From Fidelibacterota bacterium (GTDB lineage Bacteria; Fidelibacterota; Marinisomatia; SCGC-AAA003-L08; D37C17), in NCBI GenBank assembly GCA_018671635.1, contig JABHHG010000094.1:1-12404 (forward strand): DNA of 12,404 nt. The letters are read 5' to 3'. The notes under the pieces were generated by a model. That model was given only the letters and a program-made list of their open reading frames with translations. It was not told where the DNA came from and did no database searches. A program made the position numbers and the translations under genes. Position 1 is the stretch's first letter, and the number at the start of each line of letters is the position of its first letter. This document shows, in pieces, positions 1-7,029 of this stretch.

Positions 1-834
1 CGCATTTGATTCATCTTTTGCAGAGAACATGCGTTGGGCAATATAACCACCTCCGCCCGGTTCTGCCCCGGGATAATAACTGGCCCACCATTGCACCGCC
101 AATGGTACCAGTAAAACAGGCACCCACACATTGGGATTAGATGTATCTGGAATTAACGAGAGTTTATCTACCACATTGGGATGCGTAATGAGGTTGGATA
201 GTCCACCCACTTTTTCTAAACCAAGAATATAAATACATCCCCAAATAGAGCCAATCATGGCCAACGAAAATTGAATGAAGTCAGTAATAATAACGGCTTT
301 TAACCCACCCATGGTAGAATAGGCCAATGTTATGGAGCATGCCACCAACAATGTAAGCCAACCAGGGAGGTCCAAAACAATTTCACCAAACTTTATGGCG
401 GCTAAACTAACGGCGCCCATGACCAATACGTTGAAGACTAAACCCAAATACAATGCACGAAATCCACGGAGGAATGCAGCGGCCTTACCGCTATACCGAA
501 GCTCATAAAATTCAATGTCAGTGAGCACCCCAGACCGTCGCCATAATTTTGCATATACAAATACCGTTAACATTCCAGTGAGAAGAAATGCCCACCATCC
601 CCAGTTACCAGAAACACCATTTTGGCGAACTAAATCAGTCACTAAATTAGGCGTATCGGTTGAAAAGGTAGTGGCCACCATAGATACTCCCAATAACCAC
701 CATGGCATATTTCGGCCTGCTAAAAAAAATGAGGTGGTATCTTTACCTGCCTTACGTGATGCCCATAACCCAACAGCTAGAGACAATAAAAAATACGTGC
801 CTATTATATACCAATCTAAAGTTAATAATTTCAT
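1..834 (-). CDS. Sodium:solute symporter family (SSF) transporter, N-terminal part; 3' end beyond window edge
   Basis: I translated this open frame on the minus strand from the ATG at 832-834. It runs without a stop to base 1, giving 278 residues, about half of a typical SSF protein. The product is an inner-membrane carrier expected to couple uptake of a small solute to sodium; the substrate cannot be told. An N-terminal hydrophobic helix is followed by FFLAGRNMPWWLLG near residues 36-49 and a TTFSTDTPN stretch, both typical of the first SSF helices. YSTMGGLKAVIITDFIQF near residues 172-190 is the clearest SSF signature, and GGGYIAQRMFSAKDE lies at the truncated end. A weak GAG lies 6 bases before the ATG. 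It starts about 70 bases after the terminator of the upstream minus-strand gene, so it probably has its own promoter, which I could not identify. Family assignment is secure; substrate is not. Confidence 0.9.
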   Translation of the reverse strand, partial: MKLLTLDWYIIGTYFLLSLAVGLWASRKAGKDTTSFFLAGRNMPWWLLGVSMVATTFSTDTPNLVTDLVRQNGVSGNWGWWAFLLTGMLTVFVYAKLWRRSGVLTDIEFYELRYSGKAAAFLRGFRALYLGLVFNVLVMGAVSLAAIKFGEIVLDLPGWLTLLVACSITLAYSTMGGLKAVIITDFIQFSLAMIGSIWGCIYILGLEKVGGLSNLITHPNVVDKLSLIPDTSNPNVWVPVLLVPLAVQWWASYYPGAEPGGGGYIAQRMFSAKDESNA

Positions 835-904
835 TTATATCTCAAATTAGGTTGAAAGTTGAATAGGAAAAATTAGGGATTTGGACTGTACATTGAATAC
901 AAAA

Positions 905-930
905 AAAGCCCTTCAGTTTTGAAGGGCTTT
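905..930 (-). terminator. Intrinsic terminator after the lysine-rich exported protein gene
   Basis: A perfect 10-bp stem (AAAGCCCTTC at 905-914 with GAAGGGCTTT at 921-930) encloses a 6-base loop. Read on the minus strand, the stem runs into seven T residues. It sits about 40 bases past the stop of the minus-strand gene at 971-1339 and before the symporter gene. The plus-strand side also carries a T-rich tail, but no plus-strand gene leads into it. Confidence 0.85.
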
Positions 931-970
931 AATTTTTTGATATAAGATTCCTGCCTGATTATTTATCTTA

Positions 971-1339
971 CTATTTTTTTCTTAATAATGCTCTTTTCTT
1001 TCTGTACTCTGCTTTTAGCTCAGCTATTGCTTCTTTTTTACGATTTTTAAGCATTTTAAGATCACTTTTAAATTGATTATCAATTAAAAGTTTTTCAGCC
1101 TCAAACTTTTTTCTTACTAATTCCAACTGAGCTTGAACTTCAGACGACTTTCTAGGCTTCTTTTTCATTGGCTTAACAATATTATTAGCTGTACTTTTTT
1201 CTTTGGCCGGTTTTACTTTCACCAATTGGGCCTCTTTAGTCTTATCAACAGACTTTGATTTCTTTGCCAATGGTTCAGCGCCAACCAATACGGTAGATGA
1301 AATAAATACTATTATGAGTAAATATATGTTCTTTTTCAT
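971..1339 (-). CDS. Small exported lysine-rich coiled-coil protein, function unknown
   Basis: I do not recognise a family for this 122-residue protein. Residues 1-21 look like a Sec signal peptide: KK, a hydrophobic core (IYLLIIVFISSTVLV), then VGA before E22, a plausible signal peptidase I site. The mature part is highly basic, with about 29 lysines in the whole protein. Residues 22-65 are a disordered-looking K/P/S-rich segment. Residues 66-118 have a heptad-like pattern of L, I and A among K, E and R and are probably one long helix or coiled coil. The start is supported by AGGGA about 6 bases before the ATG. It is followed by a strong terminator and lies 116 bases after purA, so it is probably a single-gene unit. 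Basic charge could suggest binding to envelope polyanions, but that is only inference. Confidence 0.72.
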   Translation of the reverse strand: MKKNIYLLIIVFISSTVLVGAEPLAKKSKSVDKTKEAQLVKVKPAKEKSTANNIVKPMKKKPRKSSEVQAQLELVRKKFEAEKLLIDNQFKSDLKMLKNRKKEAIAELKAEYRKKRALLRKK

Positions 1340-1455
1340 GGGTTCCCTTTCTGTTTTTCTACGTGTAAACTAAATACTTATATTCTAATTTACAATTAAT
1401 TTCATAGGAAGTTAAAGATGTATATAATTTATAAGTTCCTTAAAATAATGGCTTT

Positions 1456-2724
1456 TTACCTGAGTAAAATTTCATCTCGTCCGGGACCGGTAGAGATAAT
1501 TGAGATACGAGTCCTCATTAATCCTTCTAAATAGGATATATAATCTTGAGCCGCTTGGGGTAATTCTTCGAATTTCTCAATACCTGTGGTGGTACTCATC
1601 CATCCTTTTTGAGATTCATAGATAGGCTCAACATTTTCTAAGCGATGTAAAACTTCTGACATATTTTTTATTTCTTTACCATCAACTTTATATGCCACAC
1701 ATACGTTGATTTCTTCAAAATGATCTAATATATCTAATTTGGTGAGGGCAACATCGGTGAGTCCATTTACCCGTGCAGAATATAATCCGGCCACGCCATC
1801 AAACCACCCACATCTTCGAGGGCGACCTGTGGTGGCACCATATTCTTGACCTAAATCTCGAAGCTTTTGGCCATCATCATCAAATAATTCTGTGGGGAAC
1901 GGCCCAGTACCCACTCGTGTGGTGTAGGCTTTTAAAAGACCGATAATCTTTTCAACTTTTGTGGTGGGTAATCCTAAACCGGTAGAGATTCCAGCTGAGG
2001 ATGCGGAAGATGAGGTTACAAATGGATATGTTCCATGATCAACATCTAAAAGAGTACCTTGTGCACCTTCGATCAAAATATTTTCACCACGCTCCGCAAA
2101 TTCATGAATGAGTGCAAAGGTATCAGAAACTAATAATGCCACGCGGGTGGCACAGTCCATAAAAGTTTTAAACTGTTCTTTAAGTTGGTCTTTTGCATCT
2201 TGAGGAAGATGCCCTGATTGTATGGCAGATTCTAACTTGGCAGCTAACTTTTCGCGTAAACGGTTGGCATCCAATAAATCAATACCCCTAATTCCTACCC
2301 GATCATATTTATCTACATACGTGGGGCCAATACCTCGACCCGTAGTGCCAATGCGATTATTATTGGCCGCTTCGGTGGCAACATCCACCGCTTTATGAAC
2401 GGGGGTTACAATATGGGCGTTCATAGCCACATGAATTTGACCCGTAGTATCAAAGCCATGGGATTCAACCATTTCAATTTCTTCAATGAGACCGATGGGA
2501 TCAACTACCATTCCATTTCCCAGAATGCAATGACAACCACTTCGAAGTATCCCCGATGGAATTTGGTGGAGTACCACCTTTAAATCACCATGATAAACCG
2601 TATGCCCGGCATTTGCCCCACCTTGATAGCGGGCTACAATTTTTGTATCTTTACTGAGAAGGTCAACAATCTTACCCTTGCCCTCATCTCCCCATTGTCC
2701 ACCAATAATTGCACTAATGGTCAT
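1456..2724 (-). CDS. purA: Adenylosuccinate synthetase
   Basis: This cytoplasmic enzyme joins IMP and aspartate using GTP to give adenylosuccinate, the first committed step from IMP to AMP. The 422 residues match the usual bacterial length of about 430. Family motifs are intact: the glycine-rich GTP loop GGQWGDEGKGK at 8-18, with catalytic Asp13; NAGHT at 38-42, with catalytic His41; TTGRGIGPTYVDKY at 127-140; TSSSASSAGISTGLG at 237-251; TTGRPRRCGWFD at 298-309; and TKLDIL at 328-333. The start is fixed by AAGGAAT 5 bases before the ATG and by the short distance from start to GTP loop. A hairpin with a T-tract ends only 26 bases upstream of the start, so purA appears cut off from the secD-secF-sodN operon, or is controlled by readthrough. 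Confidence 0.98.
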   Translation of the reverse strand: MTISAIIGGQWGDEGKGKIVDLLSKDTKIVARYQGGANAGHTVYHGDLKVVLHQIPSGILRSGCHCILGNGMVVDPIGLIEEIEMVESHGFDTTGQIHVAMNAHIVTPVHKAVDVATEAANNNRIGTTGRGIGPTYVDKYDRVGIRGIDLLDANRLREKLAAKLESAIQSGHLPQDAKDQLKEQFKTFMDCATRVALLVSDTFALIHEFAERGENILIEGAQGTLLDVDHGTYPFVTSSSASSAGISTGLGLPTTKVEKIIGLLKAYTTRVGTGPFPTELFDDDGQKLRDLGQEYGATTGRPRRCGWFDGVAGLYSARVNGLTDVALTKLDILDHFEEINVCVAYKVDGKEIKNMSEVLHRLENVEPIYESQKGWMSTTTGIEKFEELPQAAQDYISYLEGLMRTRISIISTGPGRDEILLR

Positions 2725-2750
2725 AATTATTCCTTAAATATTTTTTGCAT

Positions 2751-2777
2751 AAAAAAACTCCGACACCGTGGGAGTTT
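2751..2777 (-). terminator. Hairpin with T-tract between sodN and purA (terminator or attenuator)
   Basis: A 7-bp stem (AAACTCC at 2755-2761 with GGAGTTT at 2771-2777) has a 9-base loop and, read on the minus strand, runs into seven T residues (2757-2751). It lies about 60 bases past the sodN stop and ends 26 bases before the purA ATG. The simplest reading is an intrinsic terminator of the secD-secF-sodN operon. Because there is so little room for a purA promoter downstream of it, it could also lie within a purA leader. Confidence 0.65.
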
Positions 2778-2807
2778 CTTTACAATTTCTAGTTTTCTTC
2801 AATTATC

Positions 2808-2835
2808 ATTGTATAGCTAACAGGTCATGTGAAAA
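2808..2835 (-). promoter_or_regulatory. Weak candidate purA promoter upstream of the hairpin
   Basis: On the minus strand, TTTTCA (2830-2835) is followed 16 bases later by TACAAT (2808-2813), a loose match to a sigma-70 type promoter in the gap after sodN. If used, the transcript would begin before the hairpin at 2751-2777 and carry it in the purA leader. In such AT-rich DNA matches of this quality arise by chance, so this is tentative. Confidence 0.2.
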
Positions 2836-3324
2836 TTATTTTCTCATATCTCGAAGATGTTCTTTACCATGTTTATCTACATACACCTCTACAAAAGCAT
2901 CTAATTCTGATGATAGCTTTTCAACATATTGAGTATCCACATTTTGCTTACATTTCATGGCATAAAAAATAATTTTCTGACATGATGTGGAAAGCATTAC
3001 ATATTTCTCATAATCTTTATCATTGGATGTTTTGGGTTTAATTCGTTGTGCTAAAAAATATTCTGAAATTACATCCTGTATTTTTTGTGCATGGGATTCT
3101 TTATTATTCACCCATCGAATTAATTGGTTTTGATTTTGTGCAGTATTTTTAGAATCACCCAATTCTTGAATCTTATCAATGGATTTTTGAATGGTAGCAA
3201 TATCTTCTTGGATGCTTACCACTCGCAATACATCATCATAAATCCCACATGGAATTTGACAGTGTGCAAAAACCACATTCAATAATAGTAAGGGTAGGAT
3301 AAAAATCTTTATCATATTTTTCAT
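2836..3324 (-). CDS. sodN: Secreted nickel superoxide dismutase (NiSOD) precursor
   Basis: NiSOD converts superoxide to oxygen and hydrogen peroxide, with nickel held by the extreme N-terminus (His1 imidazole and amine, Cys2 backbone and thiolate, Cys6 thiolate). Residues 1-20 form a Sec signal peptide ending VVFA. Cleavage after Ala20 would expose HCQIPCGIY at 21-29, an exact match to the nickel hook H-C-x-x-P-C-G-x-Y. Downstream is helical, with SEYF at 87-90 and DYEKY at 104-108 resembling SDYF and FEKY in Streptomyces NiSOD. The mature protein would be about 142 residues, against about 117 in Streptomyces. Two extra cysteines (115 and 125) and a charged C-terminal tail are unusual. The residues matching Streptomyces Glu17 and Arg47 are not obviously conserved by eye. 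The ATG overlaps the secF stop by one base (TAATG), implying translational coupling. No SodX-type maturation protease gene is present in the window. Activity is inferred. Confidence 0.85.
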   Translation of the reverse strand: MKNMIKIFILPLLLLNVVFAHCQIPCGIYDDVLRVVSIQEDIATIQKSIDKIQELGDSKNTAQNQNQLIRWVNNKESHAQKIQDVISEYFLAQRIKPKTSNDKDYEKYVMLSTSCQKIIFYAMKCKQNVDTQYVEKLSSELDAFVEVYVDKHGKEHLRDMRK

Positions 3325-4205
3325 TATTTTTTAGCCAATGCTTTCTTTTCAAAATACATCATTACGGGGCTGGCCACATAAATTGATGAATATGTTCCTA
3401 CGAAAATACCCACAATCAATGCGAATGCAAAATTCTTAATCACTTCTCCACCGAATAAGAATAATGATAATACCACCACAAATGTGGTCAATGAGGTAAC
3501 AACGGTACGACCCAAGGTACTATTCAATGAAATGTTCACAATCGTATCTAATGATTCACGTGCATGCTTTATTACATTCTCACGGATTCGGTCAAATACC
3601 ACAATAGTATCATTCAATGAATACCCTACAATGGTCAAAAATGCAGCCACAATGGTGAGGTCGATTTCTATACTCAACAGTGAAAAAACACCCATGGTAA
3701 TGAGTACATCGTGAATCAATGCAACTACTGAGCCATATGCATAGAAACGATCAAATCGAAATGAGATGTAAACCAAAATCAATAACAACGAAAGCAAGAT
3801 TGCACTTAACGCATCAGATTGTAATTCTTTCCCAATCTTTGGGCCCACTGATTCCACTCGACGAACCTGAAATTCAGATTTTATGGCCGTTCGCAGATTA
3901 GATTCTAATTCCGAATTAGCACCCGAAAACTGAGTTTTAATCAATACTTCATTTGGGCTACCGAATGTAATAATCTCAGAACTTTCAAATCCATTTTCAG
4001 CTAATGTAGATCGTAACTCGCTAACATCTACAGCATTGTTAAATTGCAATTGGGCAATAGTACCACCAGTAAAATCAATGGACAATTCAGGTCCACCTTT
4101 CATTACCAATGATGCCAAGCCAGCGATGATTAATGCCATTGACAAAAATTTTGCAATTGCACTCTTTCCAACAAAATCTATATTTGTTTTATTAAATATT
4201 CTCAT
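3324..4205 (-). CDS. secF: Protein translocase subunit SecF
   Basis: SecF pairs with SecD as an inner-membrane accessory of SecYEG that uses the proton motive force to help pull preproteins into the periplasm. The 293 residues match the usual length near 300. A first membrane helix (about 18-34) is followed by IDFTGGT at 43-49, which begins the periplasmic domain. Five membrane helices follow from about residue 133. The diagnostic helix-4 motif VGYSLNDTIVVFDRIREN lies at 193-210. The ATG directly follows the secD stop with no gap, so translation is probably coupled, and the TAA overlaps the sodN ATG. Separate secD and secF differ from the fused SecDF seen in most Bacteroidetes. Confidence 0.97.
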   Translation of the reverse strand: MRIFNKTNIDFVGKSAIAKFLSMALIIAGLASLVMKGGPELSIDFTGGTIAQLQFNNAVDVSELRSTLAENGFESSEIITFGSPNEVLIKTQFSGANSELESNLRTAIKSEFQVRRVESVGPKIGKELQSDALSAILLSLLLILVYISFRFDRFYAYGSVVALIHDVLITMGVFSLLSIEIDLTIVAAFLTIVGYSLNDTIVVFDRIRENVIKHARESLDTIVNISLNSTLGRTVVTSLTTFVVVLSLFLFGGEVIKNFAFALIVGIFVGTYSSIYVASPVMMYFEKKALAKK

Positions 4206-6083
4206 TTATATACTCAATTTTTCAAGGGGTTTATTGGCAGTCATCATCATGAACACGGTACGTGTTACGAAAACTGCGGTGAACATAGAACAAATTATAC
4301 CTGCACTCAATGTGATGGCAAATCCTTTAATAGGGCCAGAACCAATCCATGCCAATACAAATGCTGCAATTAACGTGGTGATGTTCGCATCTAAAATAGT
4401 AATGAATGCCCGTTGATAACCAGCATCGATGGCTGCCTTTACTGTTTTACCCACATCTAATTCTTCACGAATCCGTTCAAAAACAATAACATTTGCATCC
4501 ACTGCCATCCCAATTGTGAGAATCAAACCGGCAATTCCTGGGAGGGTTAAGGTGGCATTCATCCCAGCCAGAATAGCAATTACAATTACAAGATTGAGAA
4601 TAAGTGCAATATTGGCAATTAATCCTGAACCTTGATAATAAAGAACCATAAATATTAAAACGATAATAAATCCAACCAACATGGCTTCACGTCCCGATGT
4701 TATTGAATCCGATCCTAAAGATGGCCCAACAGTACGTTCTTCAATGATGTACACTGGGGCAGGCAATTCACCTGCTCGAAGTACATTTGAAATATCTTTG
4801 GCTTCGTTAGCATCAGCAAATCCACTAATTTGAGTACGTCCACCTGGAATTTTACCTCTAATAAATGGCGCCATGAAAATTTTCTCATCCAATACTATAG
4901 CCACTTGTTTATCAATATTGGCACCGGTAAAGCGACTCCATTTGCGTGCGCCTTCTGGTGTCATTTCTAAATTTACCACCCATTGGCCACTTACATCTGT
5001 TCCCGCTGAGGCGATGGTTGCTTGGGGATTTTTTACCATTCCACCTGAAATTTCAGGATTATTTCTCACAAAATATAAGAGTCGGTATTCTATAAAATTT
5101 GATTCATCAATAGGAGCTTTCTCGAATCGACTGGCCCATAAAAATCGTCCATCTCGTGGAATTACAGATTGAACATCTTCACGTTCTAATAGTGATTTAA
5201 CTTTATTATATTCACCAGAAAGCACACCCACTCCACCTGGCAAGCCACGTAAGTAACCTGAAAATGGTGACTCTTTTAAAATATCTGCTGGCGTTGAAAT
5301 TACATCTGAAACATCAGTTGAATTATCAACTTCTGAAAAAATATCATCAACTGCGTCTGTGAGCTCATCTTTACCTTCAACATCGTCAACTTCAACAGGA
5401 GTTTCGAAATCATCTGCCGCTAACAATGTGGCATCAATTTTTTCTAATGTGGATTGAAGCTTATCATTCATCACCAATGTGAATTCTAATGAAGCCGTTC
5501 GTTGAATCAATTTACGAGCACGGTCCGCATCGTCGATTCCAGCCAATTCAACAATGATTCGGTTCTTACCATACTTTTGGATATTGGGCTCGGCTACCCC
5601 AAACTCATCCACACGATTTCTGATAATTTCTAAAGCACTACTTACGGCGTCATCACGTTGTAATTTTAATGCATTAATTACACTACCATTGTCACGCGAT
5701 GTTGATAAATTAGTATAATAACGTATTAATCTTAACTCACGATTATTGGCAAGCGTTTCAAACTCATCGAAAAAATCCGTTTGCAAATTTGTTGATCTTT
5801 GTTCAGCATCCGTAATGGTTTTCATTAAGTCATCTGGTTTTTTGGATGCCAACTTGCGAACCAAAGTGGGAATTTCAGCCTCCAAGAGAACATACATTCC
5901 CCCTTGAAGGTCTAGCCCTAAATTAATGGAATCACTGCGAAGCTGCTTCATGTCACCATGCGCCATTTGTGCCTTACTCTCGTCAGACATTGTATAGTAT
6001 TGATACGTTGGATAAATCTTATATGCCGCTGCTAAAACAACGAGAAAGATGAGGAATCCACGAACTTTTAAATCCCTAAACAT
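4206..6083 (-). CDS. secD: Protein translocase subunit SecD
   Basis: SecD is the larger partner of SecF in the proton-driven late step of Sec export. The 625 residues are close to the E. coli length of 615. An N-terminal membrane helix (about 8-26) is followed by LGLDLQGGMYVLLE at 55-68, the periplasmic P1 domain with NRVDEFGVAEPNIQ at 156-169, and a second periplasmic part with KIFMAPFIRGKIPGG at 401-415. The C-terminal five-helix domain starts near 466, and its helix-4 motif GMAVDANVIVFERIREE spans 525-541. An odd feature is a strongly acidic segment at about 223-262 inside the periplasmic region. The start is supported by AAGGAA 5 bases upstream, and a TATAAT lies just upstream of that. 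It is the first gene of the secD-secF-sodN unit. Confidence 0.97.
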   Translation of the reverse strand: MFRDLKVRGFLIFLVVLAAAYKIYPTYQYYTMSDESKAQMAHGDMKQLRSDSINLGLDLQGGMYVLLEAEIPTLVRKLASKKPDDLMKTITDAEQRSTNLQTDFFDEFETLANNRELRLIRYYTNLSTSRDNGSVINALKLQRDDAVSSALEIIRNRVDEFGVAEPNIQKYGKNRIIVELAGIDDADRARKLIQRTASLEFTLVMNDKLQSTLEKIDATLLAADDFETPVEVDDVEGKDELTDAVDDIFSEVDNSTDVSDVISTPADILKESPFSGYLRGLPGGVGVLSGEYNKVKSLLEREDVQSVIPRDGRFLWASRFEKAPIDESNFIEYRLLYFVRNNPEISGGMVKNPQATIASAGTDVSGQWVVNLEMTPEGARKWSRFTGANIDKQVAIVLDEKIFMAPFIRGKIPGGRTQISGFADANEAKDISNVLRAGELPAPVYIIEERTVGPSLGSDSITSGREAMLVGFIIVLIFMVLYYQGSGLIANIALILNLVIVIAILAGMNATLTLPGIAGLILTIGMAVDANVIVFERIREELDVGKTVKAAIDAGYQRAFITILDANITTLIAAFVLAWIGSGPIKGFAITLSAGIICSMFTAVFVTRTVFMMMTANKPLEKLSI

Positions 6084-6107
6084 TATGTTTCCTTAGATTA
6101 AATTTCT

Positions 6108-6113
6108 ATTATA
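6108..6113 (-). promoter_or_regulatory. Candidate -10 box of the secD-secF-sodN operon
   Basis: A perfect TATAAT on the minus strand lies 24 bases before the secD ATG, which would give a leader of roughly 18 bases containing the AAGGAA ribosome site. The region 17-20 bases further upstream is T-rich without a clear -35 element, so the call rests on the -10 match and position alone. Confidence 0.3.
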
Positions 6114-6200
6114 AGTATAAAAAATGATACGAAAAAATGCACGCTAATTTACGGTATTAAATTTCCTATATCAAAAGGCAAAAATGAATGTAACGCTGTA

Positions 6201-6230
6201 TTGCATAAGACTTCCACTCAGCCTAAATTT
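6201..6230 (+). promoter_or_regulatory. Candidate promoter of parAB
   Basis: TTGCAT (6201-6206) and TAAATT (6224-6229) are separated by 17 bases, the ideal sigma-70 spacing. The same bases also read as TTG-N20-TAAATTTC, close to the Bacteroidetes TTTG / TAnnTTTG pattern. Transcription would begin about 15 bases before the parA ATG, which has no Shine-Dalgarno sequence. A very similar element precedes the M23 peptidase gene. Confidence 0.42.
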
Positions 6231-6252
6231 CAGACCTTGATTTTTAACCAAT

Positions 6253-7029
6253 ATGAAATTATTTAAAACAAAAACTATTGCAATCTCTAATCAAAAGGGA
6301 GGTGTGGGTAAAACCACAACTGCTGTAAATGTTGCCGCATATCTTGCCGTAACTGAAACGCCAACCCTTCTTATTGACATGGACCCTCAAGCCAATGCCA
6401 CTTCTGGAATCGGTGTTGAGGTGGGAAGCTATAAAAAATCTATCTACGATTTGATTATTGGAAATGCCAAAGTGAAGGACTGTATCCAAAAAACTGAATT
6501 GGAATTCCTAGATGTAATTCCATCAAGCGCCCAGCTTGTTGGGGCTGAAGTTGAATTAGTGAGCATGTTCTCACGAGAAAAAATGTTGAAAGAAGTATTA
6601 GAAGAAATCGATGGGAAATATAAATTTATTATAATCGATAGCCCTCCATCTTTAGGGCTTCTTACGGTAAATGTACTTACCGCTGCAGACTCTATAATTA
6701 TCCCAATCCAATGTGAATATTATGCGCTGGAAGGATTATCTCAACTTTTAAACAGTATTCGCTTAGTTCAAAAACATTTAAATACTGACTTGAATATTGA
6801 GGGCATTTTAGTTACCATGTATGATAATCGATTAAATTTATCTCGTCAAGTTGTGAATGAGTTGAAAGAGTATTTTAATGATAAAGTGTACAAGTCATTC
6901 ATTAAACGGAATGTGAGATTGGGTGAAGCTCCCAGTCATGGAAAACCTATTTTATTATATGATGCATCTTCTACCGGTGCGCAAAATTACATGAACCTCG
7001 TATCAGAAATATTGGCGGCCAATGAGTAA
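6253..7029 (+). CDS. parA: Chromosome-partitioning ATPase ParA (Soj)
   Basis: ParA is a cytoplasmic ATPase that binds DNA as an ATP dimer over the nucleoid and, with ParB on parS sites, moves replicated origins apart. The 258 residues match chromosomal Soj-type ParA rather than longer plasmid forms with an N-terminal helix-turn-helix. The deviant Walker A KGGVGKTT lies at 15-22, IDMDPQANATSG (Walker A' region) at 41-52, and Walker B FIIIDSPPSLG at 125-135. The start places the Walker A at the expected distance from the N-terminus. No Shine-Dalgarno sequence is visible, fitting a very short leader. Its 3' end overlaps parB by 8 bases, and it is transcribed away from secD. Confidence 0.96.
   Translation: MKLFKTKTIAISNQKGGVGKTTTAVNVAAYLAVTETPTLLIDMDPQANATSGIGVEVGSYKKSIYDLIIGNAKVKDCIQKTELEFLDVIPSSAQLVGAEVELVSMFSREKMLKEVLEEIDGKYKFIIIDSPPSLGLLTVNVLTAADSIIIPIQCEYYALEGLSQLLNSIRLVQKHLNTDLNIEGILVTMYDNRLNLSRQVVNELKEYFNDKVYKSFIKRNVRLGEAPSHGKPILLYDASSTGAQNYMNLVSEILAANE

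Noticed and set aside
515..850. 111-residue plus-strand open frame at the left end
   Set aside because: It lies antisense to the symporter gene, whose minus-strand translation shows clear SSF motifs. The plus-strand product resembles nothing and has no ribosome site.
1407..1439. Inverted repeat GGAAGTTA / TAAGTTCC after purA
   Set aside because: It has one mismatch in an 8-bp stem, a 17-base loop and no T-tract, so it is not a convincing terminator or operator.
3259..3267. Lipoprotein cleavage before Cys22 of the NiSOD precursor
   Set aside because: A lipobox needs a small residue (Ala, Gly or Ser) just before the Cys. Here it is His, so signal peptidase I cleavage before His21 is much more likely.
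3544..3559. Possible parS site (TGATTCACGTGCATGC)
   Set aside because: It matches only 11 of 16 bases of the parS consensus, is not palindromic outside CACGTG, and lies in conserved secF coding sequence. CACGTGAA at about 11021 in atpF is weaker still.
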